Shown one piece after another: positions 62,202 to 64,000 of a stretch of DNA of 64,000 nucleotides. Within the stretch, counting starts at the first letter, position 1; each line of letters begins with the position of its first letter. The stretch covers positions 1,116,001-1,180,000 of the forward strand of contig NZ_CP102770.1 of assembly GCF_038561935.1 (NCBI RefSeq), written 5' to 3'. The notes beneath the pieces were generated by a model. It worked only from the letters and a program-made list of their open reading frames with translations, made no database searches and had not been told where the DNA came from. Origin of the DNA: Myxococcus stipitatus. GTDB taxonomy: Bacteria > Myxococcota > Myxococcia > Myxococcales > Myxococcaceae. Position numbers and translations under genes: made by a program.

Positions 62202-63644
62202 TCACAGCTTGATGCACACGTTCTTGGGCTCGGTGAAGAAGCGCAGCGCTTCCCAGCCGCCCTCGCGTCCCACGCCCGAGTCCTTCACCCCGCCGAACGG
62301 CGTGCGCAGGTCGCGCAGCATCCAGCAGTTCACCCAGACAATGCCGCTGTGCAGCCGGGCCGCGAAGCGGTGTGCCCGCGACAGGTCCTTCGTCCACACG
62401 CTGGCGGCCAGGCCGTACTTCGTGGCGTTCGCCCACGCGAGCGCCTGGTCCTCGTGGTCGAAGGGAATCAGCGTGGCCACCGGGCCGAAGATCTCTTCCT
62501 GGTTGGTGCGGCAGGAGGCGTCCAGGCCCTCGATGAGCGTGGGCTCCACGAACCAGCCCTCGGCGCAGCGGCCGGAGAGGCTCGCGCGCTTGCCTCCGGT
62601 GAGGATGCGCCCGCCCTCCTGCTTCGCCAGGTCGATGTAGCCCATCACCTTGTCGAAGTGCTGCTGCGACACCAGCGCGCCCTGCTCCGTGCCGGCCTCC
62701 AGCGGGTCGCCCACCTTGAGCGCGCGCGTGCGCTCCACCAGCGCGTCGCGGAAGCGCGGGTAGAGGGAGCGCTGCACGAAGATGCGCGGGCCACAGAGGC
62801 AGATCTGCCCCTGGTTGGAGAAGGACGAGCGCACCGTGGTGGCGAGTGCTTCGTCGAAGTCGCAGTCCTCGAAGATGACGTTGGGATTCTTCCCGCCCAT
62901 CTCCAGCGAGAGCTTCTTGAAGGCGGGCGCGGCCACGCGGGCAATCTCGGCGCCGACGCGGGTGCTGCCCGTGAAGGAGATGGCGGGGATGTCCGGGTGC
63001 TGGCTCATGGCCGCGCCCACCTTGGGGCCCAGGCCGTGGACGATGTTGAGCACGCCCGGGGGCAGGCCCACGTCACGGCAGACCTGGGACAGCAGGTAGG
63101 CCGTCATGGGCGTGACTTCGGAGGGCTTGGCGACGACGCAGTTGCCCATGGCCAGCGCGGGCGCGAGCTTCCACGTGAGGAGATAGAGGGGCAGGTTCCA
63201 CGGGGAGATGCAGCCGACGACGCCCAGGGGTGAGCGCAGCGTGTAGTTGAGGGCGACGCCGTCGGTGGCGTGGGCCTCGCTGGAGAACTGGGTGACGGCG
63301 TCCGCGAAGAACTCGAAGTTGAGGATGCTGCGCGGGATGTCGACGGTGGAGGCGACGGCCAGCGGCTTGCCGGAGTCGATGGACTCCGCGAGGGCGAAGT
63401 CGGGCAGGCGCTGACGGATGGTGTCCGCGATGCGGCGGAGCATGCGTGAGCGCTCGGCGGCGGGGGTGGCGGACCAGGCGGGGAAGGCGCGCGAGGCGGC
63501 CTCCACGGCGCGCTGGACGTCGCTCTCGTCGGAGTCGGGGACCTGCGCGTACGTCTTCGCCGTCGCGGGCTCGGGCTTGTCCAGCCACGTACCTCCGCGG
63601 GCGGGCAGCAGCTCTCCCCCGATGTAGTTGAGCACCTTCTGCAT
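62202..63644 (-). CDS. 2-Aminomuconate 6-semialdehyde dehydrogenase
   Basis: A 480-residue NAD(P)-dependent aldehyde dehydrogenase of the ALDH8/AmnC type. Motifs: WNLPLYLLTWKLAPALAMGN and KPSEVTP (cofactor), FTGSTRVGAEI, LEMGGKNPN (general base Glu) and SNQGQICLCGPRIFV containing the catalytic Cys, and EEIFGPV. It oxidises the 2-aminomuconate semialdehyde formed after ACMSD. GGAGG 6 bases before the ATG. It is the first gene of the kynurenine operon; its upstream region reaches the window edge. Confidence 0.92.
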   Translation of the reverse strand: MQKVLNYIGGELLPARGGTWLDKPEPATAKTYAQVPDSDESDVQRAVEAASRAFPAWSATPAAERSRMLRRIADTIRQRLPDFALAESIDSGKPLAVASTVDIPRSILNFEFFADAVTQFSSEAHATDGVALNYTLRSPLGVVGCISPWNLPLYLLTWKLAPALAMGNCVVAKPSEVTPMTAYLLSQVCRDVGLPPGVLNIVHGLGPKVGAAMSQHPDIPAISFTGSTRVGAEIARVAAPAFKKLSLEMGGKNPNVIFEDCDFDEALATTVRSSFSNQGQICLCGPRIFVQRSLYPRFRDALVERTRALKVGDPLEAGTEQGALVSQQHFDKVMGYIDLAKQEGGRILTGGKRASLSGRCAEGWFVEPTLIEGLDASCRTNQEEIFGPVATLIPFDHEDQALAWANATKYGLAASVWTKDLSRAHRFAARLHSGIVWVNCWMLRDLRTPFGGVKDSGVGREGGWEALRFFTEPKNVCIKL

Positions 63645-64000
63645 GGCGGACCTCCGTGTGTGCCCACTCCCGCCGTGGACCGCGAGTGCCCACGCCAGAC
63701 CCAGGTCGAACGCGGCGCAATGTACGCAACCCCTGGACCCGTCACCAGCATCACGGGCAGGGGCGTTCAGTGCCCCTCGCTTGGTGCCACGCCCCGTGGT
63801 TCAGGCCCGACACGTCCCGGCGGAAGGCCTGCCACCTCGAGGCGGAAGCCTGCGTGTTCCGCCTGAATGACGCGGAAGGACAAAGACGGGAGGGCGACGC
63901 GACGGGCTCTCAACCAGAGGGCTCCAACACGGCTTGAGCGGACCGGGTCATCACCACGCTGGGGACCCTCACGCCGAAAGACAGTCGAGGTCGCCCCTGC
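63645..64000. other. Promoter region of the kynurenine operon, no gene recognised
   Basis: 356 bases upstream of the aldehyde dehydrogenase. Short open frames here look random. A perfect inverted repeat lies at 63840-63864 and a related direct repeat just before it (about 63829-63839). I see no clear sigma70 promoter; a promoter must lie here if the operon starts with the dehydrogenase. Confidence 0.45.
63840..63864. promoter_or_regulatory. Inverted repeat upstream of the kynurenine operon
   Basis: AGGCGGAA (63840-63847), a 9-base centre and TTCCGCCT (63857-63864) form perfect 8-bp arms about 195-220 bases upstream of the first gene. A partial copy, GGCGGAAGGCCTGC, starts at about 63829. It may be an operator or a terminator of a gene beyond the window. 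Confidence 0.4.

Noticed and set aside
63628-63937. Short rightward open frames at the right edge
   Set aside because: Several overlapping frames of similar length, all Pro/Arg/His-rich, without SD or recognisable motif.

Overview
The window is a high-G+C chromosomal segment from a myxobacterium, most probably Myxococcaceae (Myxococcus, Corallococcus or a close relative). The indicators are an 11-gene light-inducible carotenoid operon ending in paired MerR/B12-domain regulators of the CarA/CarH type, a SitA-type lipoprotein toxin with an immunity gene, several Ser/Thr kinases and FHA proteins, and many large secreted lipoproteins built from DUF4215, RCC1, ADYC and lamin-tail modules. No rRNA, tRNA, CRISPR array, insertion sequence or prophage was recognised.

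Layout. 1-9 kb: the end of a kinase gene, an FHA protein, two lipoproteins, the SitA-like toxin and its immunity gene, an ATP-grasp protein and a membrane-anchored kinase. 8.5-19 kb: two giant lipoproteins (a DUF4215/amidohydrolase/lamin-tail protein and a 28-repeat RCC1 protein) around a membrane metallophosphoesterase. 19-22.3 kb: a small leftward set (unknown protein, esterase-like protein, TIGR01777 oxidoreductase, thioredoxin-fold protein). 22.3-32.7 kb: the rightward carotenoid operon crtE-crtIb-crtB-crtIa-crtC-glycosyltransferase-crtYc-crtYd-acyltransferase-carA-carH, almost entirely joined by overlapping stop/start codons. Its promoter region carries four TNNACA elements spaced exactly 11 bp apart, the last being the -35 box. 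32.7-47.6 kb: leftward genes for a beta-propeller protein, an ADYC lipoprotein, a 1406-residue kinase/ATPase/FGE-sulfatase fusion coupled to an FHA sigma54-type activator, small exported proteins and three tandem paralogous lipoproteins. 47.9-54.5 kb: an APC permease, a glutamine synthetase, two unknown proteins, a kynurenine-formamidase-like hydrolase and a lipoprotein. 54.5-63.6 kb: an S41 peptidase and a tight leftward operon for tryptophan catabolism through kynurenine.

How the genes work together. The crt genes can build a carotenoid from GGPP through phytoene and lycopene with a split cyclase (CrtYc/CrtYd); the glycosyltransferase and acyltransferase suit the glycosylated, esterified carotenoids of myxobacteria. 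CarA and CarH would repress the operon at the 11-bp repeat array, CarH as the B12-dependent light sensor. The kynurenine operon encodes 3-hydroxylation (Kmo), cleavage to 3-hydroxyanthranilate (KynU), ring opening (HAO), decarboxylation (ACMSD), semialdehyde oxidation (ALDH) and deamination (RidA family), but not the first step (tryptophan dioxygenase). The hydrolase at 52.8 kb is a candidate formamidase.

Most notable: the four-repeat CarA/CarH operator, the SitA-type toxin/immunity pair, a nearly identical 32-33 bp palindromic element upstream of two exported-protein genes, the triplicated lipoprotein family, and a kinase fusion with a roughly 180-residue repeat-bearing insertion in its activation segment. 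Coordinates and starts were read by eye from codons, Shine-Dalgarno (SD) sites and gene overlaps; family assignments rest on recognised motifs, not on database searches.
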